Positions 1 through 8,367 of a stretch of DNA of 64,000 nt are shown here, one piece after another. Under the pieces are notes generated by a model. The model saw only the letters and a list, made by a program, of their open reading frames with translations, had not been told where the DNA came from and searched no databases. Numbering within the stretch: position 1 is the stretch's first letter; every line of letters begins with the position of its first letter. Source of the stretch: Curtobacterium pusillum (GTDB lineage: Bacteria; Actinomycetota; Actinomycetes; Actinomycetales; Microbacteriaceae); the NCBI RefSeq assembly GCF_007680845.1, contig NZ_VEIY01000005.1, positions 124,001 through 188,000 on the forward strand. Direction: 5' to 3'. Both the position numbers and the translations under genes were made by a program.

Positions 1-93
1 CGACCACGATGTCGTTCGTTGCGGACGCCGGCTGTTGTGCGCGCTCGATTGCGACAACACGGCTGTCGTACGACGGCCACAGTGTCGCATCGA
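1..93. repeat. Intergenic palindromic repeat, family 1 (cut by window edge)
   Basis: The stretch contains the modules gatgtcg, gcgacaacac and ctgtcgtacgac, followed by agtgtcgc. The same CGACA/TGTCG modules arranged around a spacer recur at 8151-8262 and 61103-61216. It lies downstream of the minus-strand small gene after fliS. No coding potential is evident. The left part of the element is probably outside the window. Confidence 0.6.
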
Positions 94-118
94 GTCGGTA
101 GACCCGGCGCCGGCCCGG

Positions 119-433
119 TCAGGCGGACGCGTCGAGGTACACCGACCCGCGCGGCTCCCGCGTCGCGTCCACGGCCCGCAGCGCGCCGAGGTGCTCCGCG
201 GTCGAACGCCGGTCCGCCTCGAGCGCCTGGATCCGGTCCCGCTGCGCGGCGAGCAGCCGGGAGGCGCGCCCCACCAGCTCCCGCGGCACCGGTCCCAGCC
301 CGGCCGGCTCCGACCACGCGGTACCCGTCTCGCGGACCGCGTCCTGCTCCAGGGACGCGAGCAGCGCCTCCCACGCGGAGCGGCGGTCGCGGTGGGGCGA
401 CACGTCGTCAGGCGACACGACGTCAGGCGACAC
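119..433 (-). CDS. Small hypothetical protein downstream of fliS (possible FliT-like position)
   Basis: This 104-residue, mostly helical, charged protein follows fliS and would overlap its end by 11 bases through a GTG start. I recognise no family. Small helical chaperones of the FliT type often follow fliS, so a role as a flagellar export chaperone is possible from position alone. The start is uncertain: GTG codons at 433, 418 and 403 are all in frame, and the region is built from a repeated 15-base unit (gacgtcaggcgacac and variants) that encodes VSPD-like repeats. The C-terminal two thirds has heptad-like Leu/Ala spacing (around RLLAAQRDRIQALEADRR). It is the last gene of the fliD-fliS unit. 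Confidence 0.6.
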   Translation of the reverse strand: MSPDVVSPDDVSPHRDRRSAWEALLASLEQDAVRETGTAWSEPAGLGPVPRELVGRASRLLAAQRDRIQALEADRRSTAEHLGALRAVDATREPRGSVYLDASA

Positions 434-899
434 CGAGCGCACCGCCCGCCGACTGCTGGACGGTCGGGGTGGCCGGGAGCGACGCGGCGGCGTCGTGCCA
501 GGACTGCCGGAGCGGCTCGAGGATCCGGATGCAGTCCCGCGTGGCCTGCACGTCGCGGTGCACGTTCGCCGTGATGAGCGACGTCGAGGCGTAGTTGTAG
601 ATCGCGAGCAGGCCCTCGCCGCCGTCCCACACGTCGATCCGCAGCGTCGAGGAGAGCTCGCCGACGATGGCCTGGGCGTGCAGGAGCTGCTCGCGCGCGG
701 CGTCCCAGTCGGCGGTGGTCTGCGCGGCCTCGGCGCGGTGCAGGTCGAGCAGGAGCCGGTCGTACAGCATCGTGACGAGCTGGGCCGGGGTCGCGGAGAG
801 CACGGCCTCGTTCGTGTACTGGGCACGGCGCTGGTCGGTGACCGTGCGGGGCTGCGCGGCCTGGCGGAAGGCGGCGGACTGGAGGTCGAAGGCGTTCAT
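423..899 (-). CDS. fliS: Flagellar export chaperone FliS
   Basis: FliS binds the C-terminal helix of newly made flagellin in the cytoplasm, keeps it from polymerising and delivers it to the flagellar export gate. The 158-residue protein has the family signature near residues 28-55 (YTNEAVLSATPAQLVTMLYD followed by RLLLDL) and the expected four-helix content. It is slightly longer than the usual 125-135 residues because of an Ala/Pro-rich tail. The ATG is preceded by ACAGGAACGACC, which overlaps the end of fliD 11 bases upstream, so the two are co-transcribed. The following small gene overlaps its stop. Confidence 0.93.
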   Translation of the reverse strand: MNAFDLQSAAFRQAAQPRTVTDQRRAQYTNEAVLSATPAQLVTMLYDRLLLDLHRAEAAQTTADWDAAREQLLHAQAIVGELSSTLRIDVWDGGEGLLAIYNYASTSLITANVHRDVQATRDCIRILEPLRQSWHDAAASLPATPTVQQSAGGALGVA

Positions 900-910
900 G
901 GTCGTTCCTG

Positions 911-2308
911 TCAGCTCGAGGTCGACGCGAGCTGACTGGCGAGCCAGCTCGACTGGGACTGGAGCTTGCTGAGGCTGGTCTCGAGGGAGGCGTAGAGGGT
1001 CTGCAGTGACGCTCGCCGGGCGGTGAGTCGATCCGTCCAGCTGTCGATCTGCGTATTGAGGTCCTTCGCGACGGACTGCTGCCCGGTGATCGACGTGGTG
1101 ATGGATCCCGTGTACTTGTCGGAAGCGGTGGTGGCGGTGGCCCCGACGTTCGCCGCGACGCCGGACAGGATCGCCTGTGTGCCCTGCGGGTCTGCGGCGA
1201 GGGCCTTCTGGAAGACGTCGGCGTCGAACGTGAAGTCGCCGTCCTTCGTGATGACGATGCCGATCGTCGACGGGGACTTGCCGTTCACCGGGGAGGACAT
1301 GGTGCTGGACAGCCGCTGTGTAACGTCCCTCGTGGTCGCGTCGCCCATGAGCACCCCGGCCGTGGTGGTCGTCGTGCCGTCGGTCGGGCTCGTCGTGCTC
1401 GTCACCGCAGCGTTGGACGAGTAGTACGACGAGATGGCGTTCATCGCGTCGACCAGTCCGGACGCGACTGCCTGGGCCTTGGTGCTGTCCTGCGCGACGC
1501 CGACCGTGACCGGGTCCGTTGACGCCTTGGTCACACTGACGCTCAACCCGGGGAGGAGATCGCTGAAGGTGTTCGTCGCACTCGTCACCGTCTGCGCGGC
1601 AGGGGTACCGGCCCAGAGCGTGACGCTTGCGTCCGCGGCCTGGGCGACCTTGGCGGCGCCGACCTCGCCGAGGACGTTCGTCGCGGTACCGGCGGTGACC
1701 TGATCGGTGCTCCCTCGATAGACCTCGAACGCGCCACCCGCCCCGGTCTTCGCCGAGGTGAGCTGCAGGCGGTAGAGCTTGGTGCCGTTCGCATCGGTCC
1801 CCGCGGCGACCTTGGTCGCCGTGACGCCGGCGACGGACTTGTTGATCGCGGACACGGTGTCGTCGAGCGATCCGGAGGCCGGCGTCACCGTGGTCTTCGT
1901 GCCGTCGGCGCCGACGAGGGTGAGCGGCTGCGCATCTGCGGCCCAGGTCGACATCGCGGCCGTCACCCCGACCTGTGCGGTCGCGGTCGCGTCCACGGTG
2001 AACGAGATCGACCCGACGGAGGCGTTCGACCCAGCACTCGCGGTGACCCCGGACGTCGAACTGCTTGCCGTGAACACGTCGAGCGAGGTGGGTTTCGCAG
2101 CTGCGGACGCCCTCGTGGCGAGGGTCTGCACCAGACCGTTGATCGTCTGCAGGGACGAGATGAACGAGTTGGTGCTCGTGAGCTTGTTCTTGAGGAGCGT
2201 CTGCGGGACACCCTCGACGGTCATCAACGAGTTGATGAGGTCGGTGGTCTTCAGCCCGCTGACGAGGCCGTCGATCGCGAGGCTGCTGGCCGATGACACG
2301 GACGACAT
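911..2308 (-). CDS. fliD: Flagellar filament cap / hook-associated protein 2 (FliD)
   Basis: FliD forms the oligomeric cap at the filament tip and helps flagellin subunits fold into place. The 465-residue product starts with the typical N-terminal helix region (LAIDGLVSGLKTTDLINSLM, residues 9-28) and ends with a long coiled segment that pairs with it (SLQTLYASLETSLSKLQSQ near the C-terminus). The middle is Thr/Ser/Ala-rich and variable, as expected of the exposed domains. It is first in a minus-strand unit with fliS and a small gene. It lies downstream of flagellin but is separated from it by a strong hairpin, so it likely has its own promoter or relies on read-through. Confidence 0.94.
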   Translation of the reverse strand: MSSVSSASSLAIDGLVSGLKTTDLINSLMTVEGVPQTLLKNKLTSTNSFISSLQTINGLVQTLATRASAAAKPTSLDVFTASSSTSGVTASAGSNASVGSISFTVDATATAQVGVTAAMSTWAADAQPLTLVGADGTKTTVTPASGSLDDTVSAINKSVAGVTATKVAAGTDANGTKLYRLQLTSAKTGAGGAFEVYRGSTDQVTAGTATNVLGEVGAAKVAQAADASVTLWAGTPAAQTVTSATNTFSDLLPGLSVSVTKASTDPVTVGVAQDSTKAQAVASGLVDAMNAISSYYSSNAAVTSTTSPTDGTTTTTAGVLMGDATTRDVTQRLSSTMSSPVNGKSPSTIGIVITKDGDFTFDADVFQKALAADPQGTQAILSGVAANVGATATTASDKYTGSITTSITGQQSVAKDLNTQIDSWTDRLTARRASLQTLYASLETSLSKLQSQSSWLASQLASTSS

Positions 2309-2349
2309 CGAGGGCTCCCTGCCGTCGGAAGTGGTGGTCAGGTGTGGGT

Positions 2350-2394
2350 GACGCCGCCGTCCGGGACACCCGAGCGGTCCCGGACGACGGCGTC
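2350..2394 (-). terminator. Hairpin terminator after flagellin
   Basis: The arms gacgccgccgtccggga and tcccggacgacggcgtc pair around a short loop with one mismatch, giving a 17-base stem. It sits 9 bases beyond the flagellin stop codon and before fliD on the minus strand. No T-run follows, which is common in high-GC actinobacteria. Confidence 0.75.
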
Positions 2395-2403
2395 AGGTGG
2401 TGC

Positions 2404-3570
2404 TTAGCGCAGGAGCGAGAGCACACCCTGCGTGCTCTGGTTCGCCTGCGCGAGCATCGAGGTGCCGGCCTGGCTGAGGATGTTGTCGCGCGTGTACTTG
2501 ACCATCTCCTCCGCCATGTCGACATCCGTGATGCGGGACTGCGCAGCGGTGAGGTTCTCCTTGGCCACGTTCGTCACGTTGATGGCGTGGTCGAAGCGGT
2601 TCTGGATCGCACCGAGGTTCGACCGAGCGGTCGAGACGGCCTTGATCTGCTGGTCGATGACCGTGATCGCCTTCTGCGCGGAGTCCGCGTCAGCGAAGGA
2701 GATCGCGCCGTCGGCAGCAGCGGTCCCGACCGTCCCACCAGCGAGACCGTTGCCGGTCGCGACGGTGTTCTGGACGGTGCCGCCGTTGATGGCGGACACC
2801 ACGATGCCGGTGCCCTTGCCGTTGGCGTCGTGCTCGACCGAGACGCTGAAGTTCGCCGAGAAGTCGGCGTTCTTCGACAGGTCCTCGGCGTACTTGTCCA
2901 CGCTGTCGTACGACGCCGCGAGACCGGTGACCGAGACCTTCTTGGTCTCGTTGCCGCTCGTGACGCTGAACTCCTGGTCCTTGCCGCCGAGGTCGGCGAC
3001 GTCGGCGATCGTGAACTGCGTACCGGTCGAACCGCTCGTCCCGACCGTCAGCTTCGAGGCGATCGCCGAGACGTTCGCTCCGGAGAGGTCGACCGAGATC
3101 TGACTGTCCGTGCCTGCGTTGGCCCCGACCTGGAACTTCAGGGTGTCGTTGTTGTTGAGCAGCGACGTGCCGTTGAAGTTCGTCGACTTCGAGATCCGCA
3201 CGAGCTCCTGCTGGAGCTGGCCGACCTCGGTCGAGATCGCCGTGCGGGAGTCCGAGTTGTTCGAGTCGTTGCCGGCCTGGACGGCCAGGTCGCGCATGCG
3301 CTGGAGGATCGAGTGGGTCTCGGTGAGCCCACCTTCAGCGGTCTGCACGACGGAGATGCCGTCCTGCGCGTTGCGGGCGGCGACCGTGAGGCCACCGACC
3401 TGGGACTTCAGCCCCTCGGAGATCGACAGACCGGCCGCGTCGTCGGCAGCACGGTTGATGCGGAGGCCGCTCGAGAGCTTCTCGAGGGACTTCGACAGGT
3501 CGTTCTGCGTCGAGTTGAGGTTCCGGTACGTGTTGAGTGCCGAGAGGTTGGTGTTGATGGACATACCCAT
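2404..3570 (-). CDS. fliC: Flagellin
   Basis: This is the structural subunit of the flagellar filament, exported through the flagellar type III system. The 388-residue protein has the conserved N-terminal D0/D1 helices (MGMSINTNLSALNTYRNL, then LEKLSSGLRINRAADDAAGL around residues 30-50). It also has the matching C-terminal helices (ITDVDMAEEMVKYTRDNILS and the end QGVLSLLR). The central domain is short and Gly/Thr/Asn-rich. The strong Shine-Dalgarno sequence CGGAGGAAACCACC lies directly before the ATG and fixes the start. A hairpin follows the gene, as expected for a highly expressed single-gene transcript. Its helpers FliS, FliD, FliW and FliA are all encoded nearby. Confidence 0.96.
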   Translation of the reverse strand: MGMSINTNLSALNTYRNLNSTQNDLSKSLEKLSSGLRINRAADDAAGLSISEGLKSQVGGLTVAARNAQDGISVVQTAEGGLTETHSILQRMRDLAVQAGNDSNNSDSRTAISTEVGQLQQELVRISKSTNFNGTSLLNNNDTLKFQVGANAGTDSQISVDLSGANVSAIASKLTVGTSGSTGTQFTIADVADLGGKDQEFSVTSGNETKKVSVTGLAASYDSVDKYAEDLSKNADFSANFSVSVEHDANGKGTGIVVSAINGGTVQNTVATGNGLAGGTVGTAAADGAISFADADSAQKAITVIDQQIKAVSTARSNLGAIQNRFDHAINVTNVAKENLTAAQSRITDVDMAEEMVKYTRDNILSQAGTSMLAQANQSTQGVLSLLR

Positions 3571-3663
3571 GGTGGTTTCCTCCGTGAAATCTGGGTCGTA
3601 CGTCTGCCCGTCCGTGGGCTGACATGGGTGACTCTCGACCGGTCGGCCGGAGCCGTTAGTGGA

Positions 3664-3684
3664 TCGACCGGATTTCCCGGTCGA
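3664..3684 (-). terminator. Small hairpin after fliA
   Basis: The inverted repeat tcgaccgg / ccggtcga with a 5-base loop lies 4 bases beyond the fliA stop codon and about 95 bases upstream of flagellin. It probably separates the fliA and flagellin transcripts. Confidence 0.55.
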
Positions 3685-3688
3685 ACTC

Positions 3689-4507
3689 CTAGCTCGCCGC
3701 CACGACCGGGCTGTTCGCGACGTCCTGCACGGCCCGCGCGACGCCGGCTGCGGCGTTCGCGGCGACCCGCGCCAGGTAGGCGCTCCGGCGTGCGGCGGTG
3801 GTCCTCGAGGCCGGTTCGACGACCGCTCCCTCGTCGCCGTAGTGCGCCGAGAGCCCGTCGCGGAGCAGCCGCATCGCCTCGGACCGCTGCTGCGAGACCG
3901 CGGAGTGCGTGATCCCGAGCTCGGCGGCGACCTCGGTCACGGAGCGGTCACCGAAGTAGACGTTCTGGACGATGTACCGCATCCGTTCGGGCAGCGCGTC
4001 GACCGCGGCGCGGAGGTAGCGGCGCTTCTCCGCCTCCAGCAGGTCCTCGCCCGGCAGCGGCAGGTCGGCGGCGAGCACGTCGTGCACCGTCTCGTCGATG
4101 GGGCTCACCGTGCGGGCGGCGTCGCTCATCGCGTCGGCGGCCGACTGGCGGTCCACGCCCATCGCGTCCGCGATCTCCTGCACGCCGACGCTCCGACCGA
4201 GTCGGGCGGACAGCGCCTCCTGCGTCGCGAGCGTCTCGCGGATGCGCTTCCGGGTGCCGCGGGAGGCCCAGTCGGCCGAGCGCATGTCGTCCGCGATCGC
4301 GCCGGTGATCCGGGTCCGGGCGTAGGCACCGAACGGGACGCCCAGGTCGGGGTCGAACGCTTCGGCCGCGGCGACGAGCGCGAGCGAACCGACAGCGGCG
4401 AGGTCGTCGCGGTCGAGGTGCGTGGCTCGCGCCCGGACGTCGGCGACGATGTAGCCCACGAGCGGGAGGTGCTCCACGATCATCGCGTTGCGGTCGTTCC
4501 GGTCCAT
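3689..4507 (-). CDS. fliA: Flagellar RNA polymerase sigma factor (sigma-28 / FliA type)
   Basis: This is a sigma-70 family factor that directs RNA polymerase to late flagellar promoters. The 272-residue protein has region 2 at about residues 8-75 (ending in FGAYARTRITGAIADDMRS), region 3 with VQEIADAMGVDRQSAADAMS, and a region 4 helix-turn-helix (VTEVAAELGITHSAVSQQRS). It has no region 1.1. An in-frame extension upstream to about 4864 exists, but the ATG at 4507 is preceded by AGGGGAAGAGC and begins the conserved part, so the shorter form is chosen. The gene diverges from the flgN operon. The C-terminal 40 residues are Ala/Arg-rich and not typical of the family. Sigma-28 assignment rests partly on context. 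Confidence 0.9.
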   Translation of the reverse strand: MDRNDRNAMIVEHLPLVGYIVADVRARATHLDRDDLAAVGSLALVAAAEAFDPDLGVPFGAYARTRITGAIADDMRSADWASRGTRKRIRETLATQEALSARLGRSVGVQEIADAMGVDRQSAADAMSDAARTVSPIDETVHDVLAADLPLPGEDLLEAEKRRYLRAAVDALPERMRYIVQNVYFGDRSVTEVAAELGITHSAVSQQRSEAMRLLRDGLSAHYGDEGAVVEPASRTTAARRSAYLARVAANAAAGVARAVQDVANSPVVAAS

Positions 4508-4926
4508 GCTCTTCCCCTGGTCGCCTGACTGCGTGACCCGTCCGTGGGCGCGACGGACGCCGGCCTCGGTCGGCCGGTGCGTACGCCGAAGTACCACCCG
4601 GGTCCCTCCGGGCGGTGCGCTCCGCGTCCCTCGACGCGGTGCGGGATGTCCCCCGCTGCGGTTCCGAATGTATCGGCTGGCAATGCCCTGAGTGAGTGCA
4701 CATCCGTCCCCAATGCGGGGGTGTGCGGGCGTTTTCCCGGTCGTCATTTTGGGGGACCCAGCATGGGGAACGAGCGTTCTTGTCCCCCGGGTGGGGTGGA
4801 TTCCGGGAGGCGCGGCTCCTGTCCGCCCCGCGCGGCACCGCTCCGGGTGCTTACGTCCGACCACCGCAGGCCGATAGGTCCCGGTGTCCGCAGGATGACC
4901 GACACGAACCCACCAGGGAGGAGCTG
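4508..4926. promoter_or_regulatory. Divergent promoter region between fliA and flgN
   Basis: These 419 bases separate two divergent flagellar units and must hold both promoters. The part from 4675 to 4800 is less GC-rich than its surroundings and contains gttttccc and cattttggggg tracts. An imperfect dyad GAAC-GAGC-GTTC lies at 4768-4779, and gggggac / gtccccc inverted arms frame it. I cannot assign -35/-10 boxes with confidence. No coding evidence is seen. Confidence 0.45.
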
Positions 4927-5412
4927 ATGAGCGTGAACGAACTGTCCGCCGTGCTCTGGCGCGAACGCGAACTGCTCGAGCTGCTCACCTTCAAGCTCGA
5001 GGAGGAGCAGCTGCTGCTCGCCGCCGGCCGCTCCCGCTGGGTCTCCCACGCCAGCCGCGAGGTGGAACAGGTCCTCGAACGGCTCCGCAGCACCGGACTG
5101 GAGCGCGCCGCGTCGAGCGCCGAGGTCGCCGAGGAGTGGGGCGTGCCCGCCGACGCTCCCCTCCGCGAGGTCGTCGCCGCCGCACCGAACGGCCCGTGGG
5201 GCGAGATCCTCGCGTCGCACCTCACCGCGATGGTCGAGCTGACCACGCAGATCGGGGCGCTGCGCGACGAGAACGACCGGTTCCTCCGGACCGCGGCGCA
5301 GGCCACCGAGGAGACCCTCGCCGGCTCGGTCACCGGGGCCGCCACGTACGACGCCTCGGGGACCTCGGGCAGCGGCGCCGACGGGGCACGCCTCTTCGAG
5401 GGGACGCTGTAG
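4927..5412 (+). CDS. flgN: Flagellar chaperone FlgN family protein
   Basis: FlgN-type proteins are cytoplasmic export chaperones for the hook-filament junction proteins FlgK and FlgL, which are the next two genes here. The 161-residue product is largely helical. It begins with the family-like segment LSAVLWRERELLELLTFKLE (residues 5-24), rich in Leu and charged residues, and ends with a disordered Gly/Ser/Ala tail. The ATG at 4927 follows AGGGAGGAGCTG, an excellent ribosome binding site. A longer in-frame reading from 4696 runs through the intergenic region and is rejected. Only 4 bases separate it from flgK. Confidence 0.85.
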   Translation: MSVNELSAVLWRERELLELLTFKLEEEQLLLAAGRSRWVSHASREVEQVLERLRSTGLERAASSAEVAEEWGVPADAPLREVVAAAPNGPWGEILASHLTAMVELTTQIGALRDENDRFLRTAAQATEETLAGSVTGAATYDASGTSGSGADGARLFEGTL

Positions 5413-5416
5413 CACC

Positions 5417-6838
5417 GTGGTCAGCACCTTCGGCTCCCTCTCCACCGCCTACTCCGGCCTCGCCGCCGCCCGCGCCGGCATCGACGTCACCGGGCAGAAC
5501 ATCGCCAACGCCGGCACCACCGGGTACACCCGGCAGCGCGTGACGCAGTCCTCGATCCCGGCCGCGCAGACCGGGTTCATGCGGGGCACCGCCGCCCTCG
5601 CCGGCCAGGGCGTCTCGGTCGACGGCATCGCCCGGCTCGGTTCGCTCACGCTCGACGCCGGCGTCCGTGTCGCCGCCGAGTCCTCGGCCTACGCCGACGC
5701 CCGCGCCACGGCGCTCTCCGCGCTCGAGACCGGGCTGAACGAGCCGGGCGACGACGGCCTCGCGACGAAGCTCGACGCGTTCTGGTCCTCGTGGAGCGAA
5801 CTCTCCACGCACCCGAACGACCCCGGTGCCGCCAGCGCGGTGATCGGCGCCGCGAAGACCGTGGCGTCGACGCTCGCGAGCGGCTCGAAGGCGGTCGACG
5901 CCCAGTGGACCGCGGTCCGCGGCACGGTGCAGGGCCAGGTGGCGCAGCTCAACGATGCGGCGAAGCAGGTCGCCGACCTCAACGGCCGGATCCGCACCGC
6001 ACTCGGCTCGGGCGGGAACGCGAACGAGCTGATCGACCAGCGCGACCAGCTCACCGAGCAGATCGCGACGCTCGCCGGCGGCACCGTCCGGGCGAACACC
6101 GACGGCACCGTCGACGTCCTCATCGGCGGCAACGCGATCGTGCAGGGCAGCGACGCCCGCTCGGTGGCCCTCGGCGGTGGTGCACGGCTCGCCGACGGCG
6201 CCCCCGTCACCCTGACCTGGACCTCCGGCACGGCCGGTGCGGTGGCGCTCTCCGGCGGCTCGATCGGCGGGAACCTCTCGCTGCTCGCCCCGGCCACGAC
6301 GGACGGCACGGGCGGTGCCCTCGCCGAGGCCTCCGCGTCGTACGACCAGGTCGCGACGAAGCTCGCGTCCGCGGTGAACGCCGTGCACGCGACCGGCACC
6401 ACGCCGACCGGTGCCACCGGCGCCCCGTTCTTCTCGCTCGCCGCCGGTGTCCCGGCCGCGCAGGGCCTCGGCGTCGTCCCGACGGACGCGAGCGGCCTGG
6501 CGACGCGGAACGCGGCGGGGGAACTCGACGACTCGTTCACGGACGCGCTCTCGCGACTCGGCACGGCCTCCGACGGTGCCGACCGCGCCTGGGCGACGTT
6601 CGTGGCGGGGGCGGGCAGCGCCTCCAGGACCGCCGCGTCGGAATCGACGCTCACCGGACTCGCCCTCACCAACGCGCGCACGCAGCAGCAGTCGGGCGCG
6701 GGGGTCGACCTCGACGAGGAGAACGTGAACCTGCTCAGCTACCAGCACGCGTACCAGGGCGCCGCGCGCGTCCTGACCGCCGTCGACGAGATGCTCGACA
6801 CCATCATCAACCGCGTCGGACTCGTCGGGAGGGGCTGA
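5417..6838 (+). CDS. flgK: Flagellar hook-associated protein 1 (FlgK)
   Basis: FlgK is the first junction protein between hook and filament. The 473-residue protein carries the rod/hook family N-terminal motif (SGLAAARAGIDVTGQNIANA, then GYTRQRVTQ) and the matching C-terminal block (GVDLDEENVNLLSYQHAYQG followed by AARVLTAVDEML). Translation starts at GTG 5417, four bases after flgN, with no strong Shine-Dalgarno, which suggests translational coupling. flgL starts two bases after its stop. It is shorter than the roughly 550 residues of enterobacterial FlgK, as in other actinobacteria. Confidence 0.94.
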   Translation: MVSTFGSLSTAYSGLAAARAGIDVTGQNIANAGTTGYTRQRVTQSSIPAAQTGFMRGTAALAGQGVSVDGIARLGSLTLDAGVRVAAESSAYADARATALSALETGLNEPGDDGLATKLDAFWSSWSELSTHPNDPGAASAVIGAAKTVASTLASGSKAVDAQWTAVRGTVQGQVAQLNDAAKQVADLNGRIRTALGSGGNANELIDQRDQLTEQIATLAGGTVRANTDGTVDVLIGGNAIVQGSDARSVALGGGARLADGAPVTLTWTSGTAGAVALSGGSIGGNLSLLAPATTDGTGGALAEASASYDQVATKLASAVNAVHATGTTPTGATGAPFFSLAAGVPAAQGLGVVPTDASGLATRNAAGELDDSFTDALSRLGTASDGADRAWATFVAGAGSASRTAASESTLTGLALTNARTQQQSGAGVDLDEENVNLLSYQHAYQGAARVLTAVDEMLDTIINRVGLVGRG

Positions 6839-6840
6839 CC

Positions 6841-7722
6841 GTGATCACCCGAGTGACCACCCAGATGTCCATGACGGCCGCCAGCGCCCGCCTGCAGGCC
6901 GGAGCGGCGAAGCTCGCGCAGCTCACCGAGCAGGCGACCACGCTGCAGAACATCTCGCGGCCGTCCGACGACCCGGCGGGCACCGTGTCGTCGATGCAGG
7001 TCCGCAAGGAGCAGGCCGCCGCCGCGCAGTACACCCGCAACGCGAGCGACGCCGTCGGGTGGCTCGCGACGACCGACAGCACCCTGTCGAGCGTGTACTC
7101 GGTCCTCAACAGCGTGCGCGACCTCACCGTCCAGGCGGCGAACAGCGGCACCATGAGCGACACCGACCGGGACGCGTTCGTCACGCAGTTCCAGTCGCTG
7201 AAGACCGAGCTCGAGGCGCGGGCGAACACCACGTACGGCACCCGCTCCGTGTTCGCCGGCTCGTCCACCGCGTCGGCCGCGTACGACCCGACGACGGGGT
7301 GGGCCGCAGCGGGCACCGACGTCACCCGGCGCGTCGGCGACGGCACCACCGTCCGGGTCGACACCCCCGGTGCCGACGTGTTCGGCTCGGGCAGCACCTC
7401 CGTCTTCGCGATGATCGACTCGATCGTCGGCGACCTGCAGAGCGGCACGAACACGAACCCGCGCATCAACGACGTCGACGCCGCGATCGCCACGGTCCGC
7501 GGTGCGCAGGCGGACGTCGGTGTCCGGCACGCCGCCGCGCTGTCCGCCCAGGACTCGCTGAAGAGCGCGACCGTCTCGCTCGAGAACCGGCGCGCCGGCA
7601 TCGAGGACAAGGACCTCGCGAAGGCCGTCCTCGACCTGCAGGTGCAGCAGACCAACTACCAGGCAGCCCTCGCCGTCACCGCGAAGGTCCTGCAGCCGAC
7701 CCTGATGGACTACCTGTCATGA
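6841..7722 (+). CDS. flgL: Flagellar hook-associated protein 3 (FlgL)
   Basis: FlgL is the second hook-filament junction protein and is homologous to flagellin at both ends. The 293-residue product begins with ITRVTTQMSMTAASARLQ and then LQNISRPSDDPAGTVSSMQV. It ends with a flagellin-like helix (KDLAKAVLDLQVQQTNYQ and then KVLQPTLMDYLS). The GTG start lies just behind the flgK stop. The fliW start codon overlaps its stop, so flgN-flgK-flgL-fliW form one translationally coupled operon. Confidence 0.93.
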   Translation: MITRVTTQMSMTAASARLQAGAAKLAQLTEQATTLQNISRPSDDPAGTVSSMQVRKEQAAAAQYTRNASDAVGWLATTDSTLSSVYSVLNSVRDLTVQAANSGTMSDTDRDAFVTQFQSLKTELEARANTTYGTRSVFAGSSTASAAYDPTTGWAAAGTDVTRRVGDGTTVRVDTPGADVFGSGSTSVFAMIDSIVGDLQSGTNTNPRINDVDAAIATVRGAQADVGVRHAAALSAQDSLKSATVSLENRRAGIEDKDLAKAVLDLQVQQTNYQAALAVTAKVLQPTLMDYLS

Positions 7723-8087
7723 GCATCGACCTGACCTTCGCCGTCCCGCCGTTCGGCCTCGCCGCGGCCGACGTGTTCACGCTGACGCCCGTCGACGGCG
7801 CCGAGGGGCTCTTCACGCTGGTCGGCGACGACGCCCGGCTGTTCGTGCTCGACGCCGCGGTGCACCTGCCGTCGTACTCCCCCGAGCTCACGGATGAGCA
7901 GGCGGCCGGGCTCGAGCTCACCAGCGCCGAGGAGGCGATGCTGCTCGTCGTCGCGAACCCCGGCGAGTCCGGCACGACGGTGAACCTGCTCGCGCCGATC
8001 GTCGTGAACGCGCGGACCGCGGCCGGTGCCCAGCTCATCCTCGAGGGGCAGGACCTGCCGCTGCGCGCGGAGCTCGCGCGGCGCTGA
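7719..8087 (+). CDS. fliW: Flagellar assembly factor FliW
   Basis: FliW binds flagellin, and in bacteria that have CsrA it also binds and antagonises CsrA, linking flagellin level to its translation. The 122-residue beta-rich protein fits the usual size. It has the family-like segment GLFTLVGDDARLFVLDAA near residues 29-46 and AMLLVVANPGESGTTVNLLAPIVVN split around residues 73-97, the latter resembling the central FliW strand region. Its ATG overlaps the flgL stop. No csrA gene follows, although fliW and csrA are neighbours in many genomes. Only a palindromic repeat lies downstream. Confidence 0.88.
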   Translation: MSIDLTFAVPPFGLAAADVFTLTPVDGAEGLFTLVGDDARLFVLDAAVHLPSYSPELTDEQAAGLELTSAEEAMLLVVANPGESGTTVNLLAPIVVNARTAAGAQLILEGQDLPLRAELARR

Positions 8088-8150
8088 GCGCGCGCGGGCG
8101 CGGCGCCGCCCGCCCGCCCCCGCCCGGCCGCCCACCCCTGCCGACTCGGA

Positions 8151-8262
8151 ACGACACCCCCGCTGTCGTACGACACCGGGGATGTCGCTCCCCCACGTCC
8201 GCAACAGTTGCAGGCGCGCTGCAGCGACAAGTCCGGTGTCGTGCGACAACGACCTTGTCGCA
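8151..8262. repeat. Intergenic palindromic repeat, family 1
   Basis: Two modules (acgacacccccgctgtcgta + cgacaccggggatgtcg, and gcgacaagtccggtgtcgtg + cgacaacgaccttgtcg) flank a spacer that contains the small dyad gcaacagttgc. A very similar arrangement with gcaacggttgc in the middle is at 61103-61216. The intergenic stretch 8088-8367 (280 bases) holds nothing else that I can support. Confidence 0.7.
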
Positions 8263-8367
8263 CCTTGCGCACGCGCTTCCCCTGCACCGCCCAGGAGGCG
8301 CGGCTCGTCCTCCACAGATCGAGTCCGGTCGACCATCGGCCGGTTCCAGTGCGGGCATCGTTGCGGC

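Noticed and set aside
4508..4864. N-terminal extension of FliA by 119 residues
   Set aside because: The extension lies in the divergent promoter region, has no homology pattern, and the ATG at 4507 has a good ribosome binding site.
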